NCBI GenBank assembly: GCA_030594025.1
Contig: JAUVFY010000010.1
Span: forward strand, 1 to 16,986
Source of the DNA: Deltaproteobacteria bacterium
GTDB lineage: Bacteria > Desulfobacterota > GWC2-55-46 > JAUVFY01
DNA length: 16,986 bases
Direction of reading: 5' to 3'
Both the position numbers and the translations under genes were made by a program. Below, one piece after another: positions 1-7,353 of this stretch. Every line of letters begins with the position of its first letter. Position 1 is the first letter of the stretch. Under the pieces are notes generated by a model that ran no database searches, was not told where the DNA came from, and saw nothing but the letters and a program-made list of their open reading frames with translations.

Positions 1-639
1 GCGACCCACGGCGGAACGCAGGGCGCGGAGCCCAACCCCACGGGCGCCATCGGAGTCGAGGAGTTCTTGAGGAGCAGGGGGATTAAGACGCCGGTCATTA
101 ACCTCACAGGCTGCCCCGCAAACCCGGAAAATATCATCTCTACGGTCCTTCACTATCTGCTCCTGGGCAAACTCCCCGAGCTCGACGCCCACAGCAGGCC
201 GAAGATATTCTACGGCCAGACCATACACGACAACTGTACCAGGAGGGCGCATTTTGACGAGGGGCGCTTTGTCGAAGTCCTCGCCGACGCGAATATGGCC
301 AAAGGGTACTGCCTCTATAAGGTCGGGTGCAGGGGCCCGCATACTTTCGCGAACTGTCCGACTGTGCTATGGAACAACAGGCAGAGCTGGTGCGTTGACG
401 TCGCACCCTGCATCGGGTGCTTCGAGCCCAAGTTCTGGGACAGGTTCAGGGACTTCTATAAGCCCCTGCCCGACGTAAAGCTCCCGGGGGTTAAGGCGAG
501 CGCGGATAAGATAGGCATCGGGCTTGCCGCGGTAACCGCCGCGGGTATAGGCGCGCATGCCGTGGGAAGCGCCGCAAAGGGCAGGCTCGGAAAAAAGGAA
601 AGCCACATAGAGGCGGAAGAAGAGGAAACCAAGGAATAA
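1..639 (+). CDS. hysB: [NiFeSe]-type hydrogenase small subunit, 3' part (5' end outside window)
   Basis: This is the C-terminal part of a [NiFe]/[NiFeSe] hydrogenase small subunit, the electron-transfer subunit carrying three Fe-S clusters. The frame is open from base 1, so the Tat signal and the N-terminal proximal-cluster cysteines are missing. Visible ligands: GCPANP (Cys codon 112-114, proximal cluster); IHDNC, YC and GC (His 226, Cys 235, 310 and 328, distal [4Fe-4S]); and NCP, WC and PCIGC (Cys 355, 391, 409 and 418). Standard [NiFe] enzymes have proline at the WC position, giving a medial [3Fe-4S]. Cysteine there predicts a medial [4Fe-4S], as in [NiFeSe] enzymes. After the globular domain comes a hydrophobic Ala/Gly/Ile-rich stretch (roughly bases 505-570), then a charged Glu/Lys tail, which fits the C-terminal membrane anchor of HyaA/HybO-type subunits. 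The large subunit follows after 69 nt. Family is certain; the hysB name rests on the partner's selenocysteine. Confidence 0.93.
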   Translation, partial: ATHGGTQGAEPNPTGAIGVEEFLRSRGIKTPVINLTGCPANPENIISTVLHYLLLGKLPELDAHSRPKIFYGQTIHDNCTRRAHFDEGRFVEVLADANMAKGYCLYKVGCRGPHTFANCPTVLWNNRQSWCVDVAPCIGCFEPKFWDRFRDFYKPLPDVKLPGVKASADKIGIGLAAVTAAGIGAHAVGSAAKGRLGKKESHIEAEEEETKE

Positions 640-696
640 TTCGTTCGGACCTCTTACTAAGGACTATCATGGAAATGGATTTAATTTAAGGCAGAA

Positions 697-706
697 AAGG
701 AGGAGG
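697..706 (+). promoter_or_regulatory. Strong ribosome binding site of the large-subunit gene
   Basis: AAGGAGGAGG lies 2 nt before the GTG at 709; the AAGGAGG core (697-703) is 5 nt from it. This supports the GTG start, and the following MGERIVIDPITRIEGH matches the normal N-terminus of hydrogenase large subunits. Confidence 0.75.
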
Positions 707-708
707 CA

Positions 709-2328
709 GTGGGCGAAAGAATTGTAATAGACCCGATTACAAGGATAGAAGGACACCTTAGAATCGAGGTGGAGATAGCCAACGGAAAGGTCGTGAACGC
801 ATGGAACACCACGACGCTTTTCAGGGGCTACGAGATAATCCTGAAGGGGAGGGACCCCAGGGACGCCTGGCACTTCTCCCACAGGATATGCGGCATATGC
901 CCCACCTCGCACGGTCACACCGCTTCGATGAGCCTTGAAGACTCCTTCGGCGTCACACCCCCTGACAACGCAAGGCTCATAAGGAACCTCATGGAGGCCG
1001 CCCAGATAGGCTACGACCATGTGCTGTGGTTCTATATCCTGAACGGCTTTGACTATGTGGACGTGGTGAGCGCCCTTTCGGCCAAGCCGAGCTCACCTTA
1101 CTTACAGAGGGTTCAGGCAAGGCTCCAGGCCTTTGTCGACAGCGGCCAGCTCGGGTTCCTCGGCAACGCCTACTGGGGCCATCCCGAGTACAAGCTCCCA
1201 CCGGACCTTAACCTCGAGATAGTCGCCCATTACATCGAATCGCTACGCATAAAGTCGCTTGCCACAGAGGCCTCGGCGGTTTTCGGCGGCAAGTTCCCCT
1301 TCATAATGAGCAGTCCGCCCGGGGGGGTAACATGCGTGCCCACGATAACCCAGATAGTCGATTACCAGGATAAGATGCGGCTCGTGAAGGACTTCGTGGA
1401 CAATAAGCTCGTCCCCGACCTCCTGGCCATAGCGCCCTATTACCTGTACCTGAAGGACTACGGCGCGGGGCACAAGAACTATATCTCCATGGGCGTGCTC
1501 GATGCTAAGAGCCAGGACCCCTATGACAGGTTCTTCCCAAGGGGTGCTATGCTCGGCGGCGAGCTTAAGCTCCACGAGGTGGACATCGTTAACGACATAC
1601 AGGAGTTCGTGGGTCACAGCTGGTATACGGATAAGAGCGGAGGGGGGAGAAGCCCCATGGACGGCGTTACCGAGCCGAAGTTTACCGGCCAGGAGGGCAT
1701 AAAGGAGATAGACCACGAGGGCAAATACGACTGGACAAAGGCCGTAAGGCTCAATGGCAAGCCCATGGAAGGCGGCCCCCTGGCACAGATGCTCATATCC
1801 TACCTCGCCGGAAGGGAAGACGCCCAGAAGCTCGTCGATGGTACGCTCAAGGCCGTGGGTGCGGAGGGGCAGGTGGGTATACTCTTTTCCAATCTCGGAA
1901 GGATAGTGGCCAGGGTCTTGAAGCTCAAAAGGACGCTCGACGCCGTCGACGGCTGGGTGGGGGAGCTCATTGCGAACATAAAGGCCGGGGACAACGAGTT
2001 CTTCAGGCCCTATGAAATCCCGGATTCGGCAAAAGGCGCCGCGGGATGGGACGCCCCGAGAGGACCCATTACCGACTATAACGTCATAAAAGGCGGCAAG
2101 CTCGAAAACTGGCAGGCCGTGCCGGCCTCTAACTGGAACTTCTCCCCCAGGGACGATAAAGGGGTGAGGGGGCCGGCCGAAGAGGCGCTTATCGGGGTAC
2201 CGGTCGTGGATCCCAAGAAGCCACTTGAGGTCTTGCGAACCGTGCACTCCTACGATCCCTGAATGGCCTGTGCGGTTCACGTGATTGAACCGGAGACCAA
2301 CGAAGTTCTTAAGTTCAGGGTAAGGTAA
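709..2328 (+). CDS. hysA: [NiFeSe] hydrogenase large subunit, selenoprotein (TGA 2260-2262 read as Sec)
   Basis: Catalytic subunit that oxidises or evolves H2 at a bimetallic Ni-Fe site. GTG start with a strong SD. N-terminal motifs: RIEGH (residues 12-16) and RICGIC..H (59-68), giving active-site ligands Cys61 and Cys64. The frame reaches an in-frame TGA at 2260-2262 immediately after DP. The same frame then continues for 21 codons, MACAVH and VIEPETNEVLKFRVR, to TAA at 2326-2328. With TGA as selenocysteine the end reads DP-U-x-x-C-x-x-H, the canonical C-terminal motif with Sec518 replacing its first Cys, as known for [NiFeSe] enzymes. A 15-residue tail follows His524, the usual length removed by the maturation protease. 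Total 539 aa. TGA is an ordinary stop in neighbouring genes, so recoding must be local; a hairpin follows it. If the TGA were a true stop, two metal ligands would be lost. Other possibilities are a Cys-to-stop mutation or a sequencing error. Confidence 0.93.
2260..2262 (+). other. Recoded TGA: predicted selenocysteine codon (Sec518)
   Basis: TGA sits between DP and MACAVH, at the position of the first active-site Cys in the C-terminal DPCxxCxxH motif of the large subunit. The protein frame and conservation continue past it to TAA at 2326. In characterised [NiFeSe] hydrogenases this same position carries Sec as a terminal nickel ligand. Confidence 0.88.
2273..2292 (+). promoter_or_regulatory. 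Putative bacterial SECIS hairpin downstream of the Sec codon
   Basis: CGGTTCA (2273-2279) pairs perfectly with TGAACCG (2286-2292) around a 6-nt loop CGTGAT. The loop begins 17 nt after the TGA, a spacing typical of bacterial SECIS elements read by SelB, which lie inside the coding region just after the UGA. A G is present among the first two loop bases, as commonly seen in such elements. The hairpin is visible in the sequence; SelB binding is inferred. Confidence 0.7.
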
Positions 2329-2334
2329 ATCTGG

Positions 2335-2362
2335 CGGCCCCTTTCCAGCAAAGGGGCCGTTT
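2335..2362 (+). terminator. GC-rich hairpin between large subunit and cytochrome b (attenuator or mRNA-stabilising stem)
   Basis: CGGCCCCTTT (2335-2344) and AAAGGGGCCG (2350-2359) form a perfect 10-bp stem with loop CCAGC, followed by only TTT then AAA. It starts 6 nt after the true stop codon TAA. The stem is strong but the U-tract is short, so it is better read as a partial terminator or a 3'-end stabiliser that raises structural-gene mRNA over the downstream maturation genes than as a full operon end. Confidence 0.55.
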
Positions 2363-2411
2363 AAACTGAAGGGTTTCCATATATCGAAAACCATACCAGT
2401 AGGAGAGGATC

Positions 2412-3008
2412 ATGACCGAAGAAAGATACCTCAAATTCGATATCGCCGAGAGGTTCATCCACTGGTGCATGGCATTGTCCATAATAGCCCTCATAATAAC
2501 CGGGCTCAACATCCGTTACCCGGGCCTCATTTTCGGGATGACGATGAACACGGCTCGCTTCATCCACTTCGTCTCCATGTACGTGTGCATATTCGCCTGG
2601 ATAGCCCACATCTACCACACCCTGGTCATCGAGAGGGTGGAGGAAATTACGCGCATAAAGGATTTAAAGGCTCTCCCGGCGATGTTGAAGTACTATCTTT
2701 TCATAAGCGACGAACACCCACTGTACACCAGATACAACCCGTTCCAGAAGATAGCCTACAACTTGATGTGGGTGTGCATCTTCATCATGATAATAACCGG
2801 GCTCCCCATGTACTGGCCCGACAAGCTCATGGGGCTTACGGAGATGTTGGGCGGGATTATGGCCCTGAGGATTCTGCACGACTTCATGACTTACATATTC
2901 ATCACCTATCTACTCTTTCACGTTTACATGGTCATTACGGAGGACATAAGGTCGCTGTGGGCCATGTTCCACGGCTACTATTACAGGAGGGTGGGCCCTG
3001 AGGAGTGA
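2412..3008 (+). CDS. Hydrogenase b-type cytochrome membrane subunit (HyaC-like)
   Basis: Predicted inner-membrane dihaem cytochrome b that takes electrons from the small subunit and passes them to the quinone pool. It has 198 aa with about four hydrophobic helices (roughly residues 17-35, 50-72, 112-134 and 160-178). Histidines suited to haem ligation occur at RFIHW (H17), RFIHF (H52), AHIYH (H66, H69) and later in LRILHDF and LLFHVY. This matches the Ni/Fe-hydrogenase cytochrome b / bacterial cytochrome b561 family. SD AGGAG lies just before the ATG. It sits 83 nt after the large-subunit TAA, with a hairpin in between, and ends with an ordinary TGA next to the protease gene. Context makes a membrane-bound uptake enzyme more likely than a soluble one. 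The exact haem ligands are inferred. Confidence 0.9.
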   Translation: MTEERYLKFDIAERFIHWCMALSIIALIITGLNIRYPGLIFGMTMNTARFIHFVSMYVCIFAWIAHIYHTLVIERVEEITRIKDLKALPAMLKYYLFISDEHPLYTRYNPFQKIAYNLMWVCIFIMIITGLPMYWPDKLMGLTEMLGGIMALRILHDFMTYIFITYLLFHVYMVITEDIRSLWAMFHGYYYRRVGPEE

Positions 3009-3013
3009 GGGTA

Positions 3014-3508
3014 ATGCACCTCAAAGGAGAAAAGGGGGTTTTAATCCTGGGGGTGGGAAATATTCTCCTGGGTGACGAAGGGCTCGGGGTAAGGGTTACA
3101 GAGTACATAAAAGACCGCTACAGCCTGCCGCCGGGGGTCTCCGTAATGGACGGGGGCACCGGGGGACTTACGCTTCTTAAGCTCCTGAGGGACTATGACC
3201 CGGTAATCATAGTGGATGCGATAGCATCGCGCTCTTCACCGGGAACCCTCTACAGGATCCCGGCGAGCGAACTTCCAAAGGCCCCGCCGCTCATGTCCAC
3301 CGCCCACCAGCTCGGAGTAAAGGACCTTCTTAGCCTGTCATGCCTTGAAGGCTACGACCCGGACGTTGTGATAATCGGGATGGAGCCCCTTGACATCTCG
3401 CCAGGGCTTGAACTCTCCCCGCTAATAAACCTCAGGCTGCCTCTCGTTGCCAATATGGTTAGGGAAGAGCTTAAGAGGTTCGGCATGGACCTGAAGGAGT
3501 TGAACTGA
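3014..3508 (+). CDS. hyaD: Hydrogenase maturation endopeptidase (HyaD/HybD/HycI family)
   Basis: Nickel-dependent protease that removes the C-terminal tail of the large subunit after nickel insertion; the likely cut is after the His of U-x-x-C-x-x-H, releasing 15 residues. It has 164 aa, normal for the family. The signature GVGNILLGDEGLGV is at residues 13-26. The three expected nickel-sensing residues are Glu22 (DEG), Asp68 (IVDA) and His98 (TAHQ). I chose ATG 3014 because AGGAG at 3001-3005 is 8 nt upstream; a GTG at 3005 is in frame but lacks a well-spaced SD. The gene begins just after the cytochrome b stop and is followed 2 nt later by hypA, so translation is probably coupled. Its natural substrate here would be a selenoprotein. 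Confidence 0.92.
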   Translation: MHLKGEKGVLILGVGNILLGDEGLGVRVTEYIKDRYSLPPGVSVMDGGTGGLTLLKLLRDYDPVIIVDAIASRSSPGTLYRIPASELPKAPPLMSTAHQLGVKDLLSLSCLEGYDPDVVIIGMEPLDISPGLELSPLINLRLPLVANMVREELKRFGMDLKELN

Positions 3509-3510
3509 AG

Positions 3511-3852
3511 ATGCACGAGATGAGCATAACCCTGAGCATGATCGATATAGTAAACGATGAGATGAGGAAAAGGGGGGTAGAGAGGCTCGAAAGGTTAAAG
3601 ATCCGGGTGGGCAAGTTGACCGCCGTTGAGCCCCAGAGCCTACTTTTCTGCTTTGATGTATGCACAAGGGATACACCCCTTGAGGGGGCTCGACTCGACA
3701 TAGAGGAGGTCCCCATTTCGGGAACCTGCATGGACTGTAACGAGGAGTTCCACCTGGAGGGGTTGCTTTCGCTTTGCCCCAGGTGCGAAGGGGGCAGAAT
3801 CGAAAAGATCTCAGGAAACGAACTGGACATAGTATCGATGGAGGTCGTTTAA
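3511..3852 (+). CDS. hypA: Hydrogenase nickel incorporation protein HypA
   Basis: Nickel metallochaperone that works with HypB to load nickel into the large subunit. It has 113 aa, the family length. The N-terminus MHE supplies the nickel-binding His2. The zinc site is two CxxC pairs, Cys73/Cys76 (CMDC) and Cys89/Cys92 (CPRC). The start ATG lies 2 nt after the protease stop TGA. It is followed by a 190-nt gap before hypB, the largest gap inside the hydrogenase cluster. Confidence 0.95.
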   Translation: MHEMSITLSMIDIVNDEMRKRGVERLERLKIRVGKLTAVEPQSLLFCFDVCTRDTPLEGARLDIEEVPISGTCMDCNEEFHLEGLLSLCPRCEGGRIEKISGNELDIVSMEVV

Positions 3853-4042
3853 CCGTATAAGCTGACTCTACCCGCTAAAGTTTATGAAAACCCGCTTCTA
3901 CCGAAGGAGTTTTTGACTTTATCCCCTATCTTTAGTACCATGATACAGTCCCGGCCATAAACCCACCGACAGTCCAAAAGGAGTTTTAGTTAAGAAAGTT
4001 TTTCCTATTCGTCAATAAAATATTCTGTAAAGGTATTTAAAG
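3853..4042 (+). promoter_or_regulatory. hypA-hypB gap with candidate internal promoter
   Basis: This 190-bp non-coding gap holds a possible sigma-70 promoter, TTGACT (3913-3918), 17 nt, TACCAT (3936-3941). A 10-bp direct repeat AAGGAGTTTT occurs at 3904-3913 and 3978-3987; both copies resemble Shine-Dalgarno sites without a convincing gene behind them. The first is followed by a 15-codon TTG frame that I do not call. A separate promoter for hypBFCDE is plausible but the match is only moderate. Confidence 0.35.
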
Positions 4043-4717
4043 ATGCACGACGTACTGATAGGCGCGAAGATACTTTCAAAGAACGAAGAGATAGCCCAGA
4101 GGACGAGGAAGGAGTTCAACCAGAGGGGTATCTTCTCGATAAACCTCGTAAGCTCCCCGGGCTCCGGCAAGACCTCGATCGTGGAGAAGACGGTCGAGCG
4201 CTTGAAGGACCGCATAAAGATAGCCGTAATAGCAGGCGATATCCAGACCGACCTGGACTCAAAGAGGCTTAAAAAATACGCCATACCCGTTAAACAGATA
4301 ACGACAGGGAGGGCGTGCCACCTCGATGCGCTCATGGTAAGGAGGGTCGTGCCCTGGCTGTTTGTGCAAGGCGGCGTAGAGCTCCTTATCATCGAGAACG
4401 TGGGCAACATGGTCTGCCCAGCCGAGTACGACCTGGGCGAGGACATGAAGGTGGCGGTAATGAGCGTTACAGAGGGCGACGACAAGCCGCTCAAGTACCC
4501 GTCCTTATTCCACGCCTCCCGCCTGCTTCTTATAAACAAGACAGACCTCCTGGGTTATACGGATTTTTCGGTTGATAGGGCCTGCGAGAACGCCCTCAAG
4601 ATAAACCCGGCCCTGAGGGTCTTCGAAACATCGTGCGTGACCGGCGCAGGGCTTGACACGTGGTGCGACCATCTCGAAGAGATGGTCGAGTGTCAAGCGA
4701 CAATCGATGGACAATAG
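4043..4717 (+). CDS. hypB: Hydrogenase nickel incorporation GTPase HypB
   Basis: GTPase driving nickel delivery from HypA to the hydrogenase large subunit. It has 224 aa. The P-loop PGSGKTS is at residues 39-45. The shared GTPase-domain metal site is GRACH (Cys92, His93), with a further Cys in ENVGNMVCPAEYD. The guanine-specificity motif NKTD is in LLLINKTDLL. The protein lacks the N-terminal CxxCGC nickel site and the His-rich stretch of some HypB proteins, so it is the minimal, non-storage type. AAAGG about 10 nt upstream serves as SD. Its end overlaps hypF by 11 nt. Confidence 0.95.
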   Translation: MHDVLIGAKILSKNEEIAQRTRKEFNQRGIFSINLVSSPGSGKTSIVEKTVERLKDRIKIAVIAGDIQTDLDSKRLKKYAIPVKQITTGRACHLDALMVRRVVPWLFVQGGVELLIIENVGNMVCPAEYDLGEDMKVAVMSVTEGDDKPLKYPSLFHASRLLLINKTDLLGYTDFSVDRACENALKINPALRVFETSCVTGAGLDTWCDHLEEMVECQATIDGQ

Positions 4718-7049
4718 AAGGCAGATTCACATAAGGGGCATCGTCCAGGGGGTTGGATTCCGTCCTTTCATCTACAACCTCGCCGCGAAGTTCAACCTCA
4801 AGGGGTTCTGCTTTAACGATTCCGAGGGCGTTACGATAGACGTCGTGGGGGAGGCAGTGGACGAGTTCATCGATGAGATTAAGGCCTCACCGCCGCCGCT
4901 TTCCAGGATCGACAACCTCACGGCAAAGAACCTTCCCCCGGTCGCATACAGCGGGTTCACTATAAAGGAGAGTGTTTCGAGCAGGGGAAAATCAACTTTC
5001 ATATCCCCGGACGTCTGTATCTGCCCTGAGTGCCTCGAAGAGCTCCTGGACCCATCCGACAGGCGTTACGTTTATCCCTTCATAAACTGCACAAACTGCG
5101 GCCCCAGGTATTCAATAGTAAGGAATATCCCCTATGACAGGCCCAATACCACGATGGCCCCCTTCAGGATGTGCCCTGAGTGTGAAAAGGAGTACCGTGA
5201 CCCGGCCAACCGCCGCTTCCATGCAGAGCCCAACGGCTGCGAGGTGTGCGGCCCCGGGGTGTGGTTTGTTGAAAAAGGCGGCAGACAAAAATCCTATGGC
5301 GAAGGTAAAGACCCCCTGGTTAACCATAAGGCCATAACACATGTACGGAAGCTTTTAAAAGACGGTGCGATAGTTGCCATAAAGGGGCTCGGAGGATTTC
5401 ACCTCGCCTGTGACGCAACAAACTCAGAGGCGGTAGAAAAACTCAGGGAAAGAAAGAGAAGGTCCAATAAGCCCTTTGCCATAATGTGTCCGGACATAAA
5501 CGCCGTTGAGAGTCTGTGTCATGTCTCAGACGAAGAGCGCGATATCCTGGCCGGCAGGGTACGGCCCATAGTGATACTTAAAAAAAGAATGCCAAACGCA
5601 GTAGCCGAGGCCGTATCCCCTAACAACAATAACCTCGGGGTTATGCTCCCTTATACCCCGCTCCATTATTTACTTTTCTTCGGCCCTGCGGAAGGTTCCT
5701 TCGCTGCACTCGTTATGACGAGCGGGAACCTATCGGAAGAGCCCATTGTTATCTCCAACGAAGAGGCGATCGAAAGGCTCAACAAAATCGCGGACCATTT
5801 TCTCCTCCATGACAGGGACATCTACATGAGGGTCGACGACTCGATCGTAAGGGTTGAGGGCCGGAGCAGGGCGAAAGTTGTCTTAAGGAGGGCCCGGGGT
5901 TACGCGCCAGAGGCGTTGGAGATGCCCGGTATTGAGGGCTTAACGGAAGAGGTCCTTGCCTGCGGCGGGGAGCTTAAAAACACCTTCTGCCTTACAAAGG
6001 ACGAAAAGGCTATCCTCAGCCAGCACATAGGGGACATGGAAAACTTCGAAACCCTCGAGTTCTTCAAAGAAAGCCTCAAAAACCTAACGAACACGTACAA
6101 GGTAAACCCCACAGTCGTGGCCCACGACCTCCACCCGGACCACCTTTCGACCGTCTTCGCGAAAGACTATGCTTCAAGCAATGGGATACCCGCAGAAAGG
6201 CTCATCCCCGTGCAGCACCACCATGCCCACGTCGCAAGCGTTATGGCAGAGCATGGCTTGAGGGGGGAGGTAATTGGCGTGGCCTTTGACGGCACCGGTT
6301 ACGGCGCGGACGGGGGCGTGTGGGGAGGGGAGTTCATGCTGGCAAAAAGGCACGGCTTTACCAGGGTAGCCCACCTTTTGAACGTGCCATTGCCCGGGGG
6401 GGACATGGCTGTAAAAGAGCCATGGAGGATGGCCTTATCCTACCTCCACAGGGCTTACGGCGAAAGGGTTTTCTTTGAATGCCCCTTCTTTTTAGAAAGG
6501 CTTGAAAAGAGAAAGTTGAATTTGGTGGTCTCGATGATAGAGAAGGGGATAAACTCTCCCCTTACATCAAGTGCGGGACGCCTTTTCGATGCTGTGGCCT
6601 CAATCCTTGAGATAAGAGACGAGATAACCTTCGAGGGCGAGGCCGCGATTGAACTGGAGATGCGCTCTGCACTAGGGGAAGACGGCCATTACCCCTTCGA
6701 TATCGTAGACGGTGAGGTCGCACAGATAGATACGCGGCCCCTTATAAAAAAGGTAGTGGAGGACCTTAAAGGAGGCGTCTCAGTATCTGTTATCTCTTCT
6801 AAGTTCCACAACACCGTAAAGGAGATAATCATTACGGTCGCAAAAAGGATAAGGGATAGAGAAGGCCTTGAAAGGGTTGCCCTCAGCGGGGGTGTCTTCC
6901 AGAATTTTTTACTTTTGAACTCGGCCGTTCAGGGGCTCGAAAAGGAAGGGTTTAGTGTATGGACCAACCAGAGGGTGCCTCCAAACGACGGGGGGATATC
7001 GCTGGGCCAAGCTGCGGTCGCCATGGAGAAGCTTAAAAAATTAAAGTAA
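4707..7049 (+). CDS. hypF: Carbamoyltransferase HypF (cyanide ligand synthesis)
   Basis: Makes carbamoyl-adenylate from carbamoyl phosphate and ATP and passes the carbamoyl group to the C-terminal Cys of HypE, the source of the active-site CN ligands. It has 780 aa. Domains in order: acylphosphatase (about 1-90, RGIVQGVGFRPF with Arg19); two Cys4 zinc fingers (about 105-180, CPEC..CTNC and CPEC..CEVC); YrdC-like nucleotide-binding domain (about 200-385); Kae1-like domain with VQHHHAHVASVMAEH, AFDGTGYGADGGVWGGEF and ALSGGVFQN. I chose ATG 4707 inside the hypB end because the acylphosphatase motif follows directly; an in-frame start at 4653 would add 18 non-conserved residues. The SD is weak, so translational coupling to hypB is likely. 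Confidence 0.95.
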   Translation: MDNRRQIHIRGIVQGVGFRPFIYNLAAKFNLKGFCFNDSEGVTIDVVGEAVDEFIDEIKASPPPLSRIDNLTAKNLPPVAYSGFTIKESVSSRGKSTFISPDVCICPECLEELLDPSDRRYVYPFINCTNCGPRYSIVRNIPYDRPNTTMAPFRMCPECEKEYRDPANRRFHAEPNGCEVCGPGVWFVEKGGRQKSYGEGKDPLVNHKAITHVRKLLKDGAIVAIKGLGGFHLACDATNSEAVEKLRERKRRSNKPFAIMCPDINAVESLCHVSDEERDILAGRVRPIVILKKRMPNAVAEAVSPNNNNLGVMLPYTPLHYLLFFGPAEGSFAALVMTSGNLSEEPIVISNEEAIERLNKIADHFLLHDRDIYMRVDDSIVRVEGRSRAKVVLRRARGYAPEALEMPGIEGLTEEVLACGGELKNTFCLTKDEKAILSQHIGDMENFETLEFFKESLKNLTNTYKVNPTVVAHDLHPDHLSTVFAKDYASSNGIPAERLIPVQHHHAHVASVMAEHGLRGEVIGVAFDGTGYGADGGVWGGEFMLAKRHGFTRVAHLLNVPLPGGDMAVKEPWRMALSYLHRAYGERVFFECPFFLERLEKRKLNLVVSMIEKGINSPLTSSAGRLFDAVASILEIRDEITFEGEAAIELEMRSALGEDGHYPFDIVDGEVAQIDTRPLIKKVVEDLKGGVSVSVISSKFHNTVKEIIITVAKRIRDREGLERVALSGGVFQNFLLLNSAVQGLEKEGFSVWTNQRVPPNDGGISLGQAAVAMEKLKKLK

Positions 7050-7104
7050 TTTATTAGTTTAATCCATTAACCGTTTGAATTAACTAATTATAAGGAGTAA
7101 AAAA

Positions 7105-7353
7105 ATGTGTCTTGGAATTCCAGGAAAGGTCGTTGAAATAACCGAGGGCATGGCAAAGGTCGATGTTGGCGGGACAAGGAAGGAGGCGAGCCTCATGCTC
7201 CTCGAAGAGGCCTCTGTAGGCGATTACGTGATAGTCCATGCAGGGTTTGCCATAGAGAAGGTGGACGAAAAGGAGGCCGAAAAAACCCTCGAGATAGTCG
7301 ATGAGCTCATAGCTGCAATGGAAAAGAGTCACGGAGCAGGAGACACGAAATGA
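7105..7353 (+). CDS. hypC: Hydrogenase assembly chaperone HypC
   Basis: Small chaperone that holds the Fe(CN)2CO precursor with HypD and carries it to the apo large subunit. It has 82 aa. It begins MCLGIPGKV; Cys2 is the essential iron-binding residue once Met is removed. SD AAGGAG lies just upstream, and the end overlaps the hypD start as ATGA (7350-7353). A 55-nt AT-rich spacer separates it from hypF. Confidence 0.95.
   Translation: MCLGIPGKVVEITEGMAKVDVGGTRKEASLMLLEEASVGDYVIVHAGFAIEKVDEKEAEKTLEIVDELIAAMEKSHGAGDTK

Noticed and set aside
2263..2328. Separate 21-codon ORF starting at the ATG right after the TGA
   Set aside because: No ribosome binding site, and its sequence is exactly the missing C-terminus of the large subunit, so it is a continuation, not a gene.
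1243..2394. Long antisense open frame (383 codons) opposite the large-subunit gene
   Set aside because: It mirrors the codon structure of a strongly conserved gene, has no recognisable domain, and lacks start signals.
3910..3960. 15-codon TTG frame behind an SD-like site in the hypA-hypB gap
   Set aside because: Too short and without any recognisable content; more likely non-coding.
7053..7091. AT-rich imperfect dyad between hypF and hypC as a terminator
   Set aside because: Several mismatches, low stability and no GC-rich stem; the hyp genes continue downstream.
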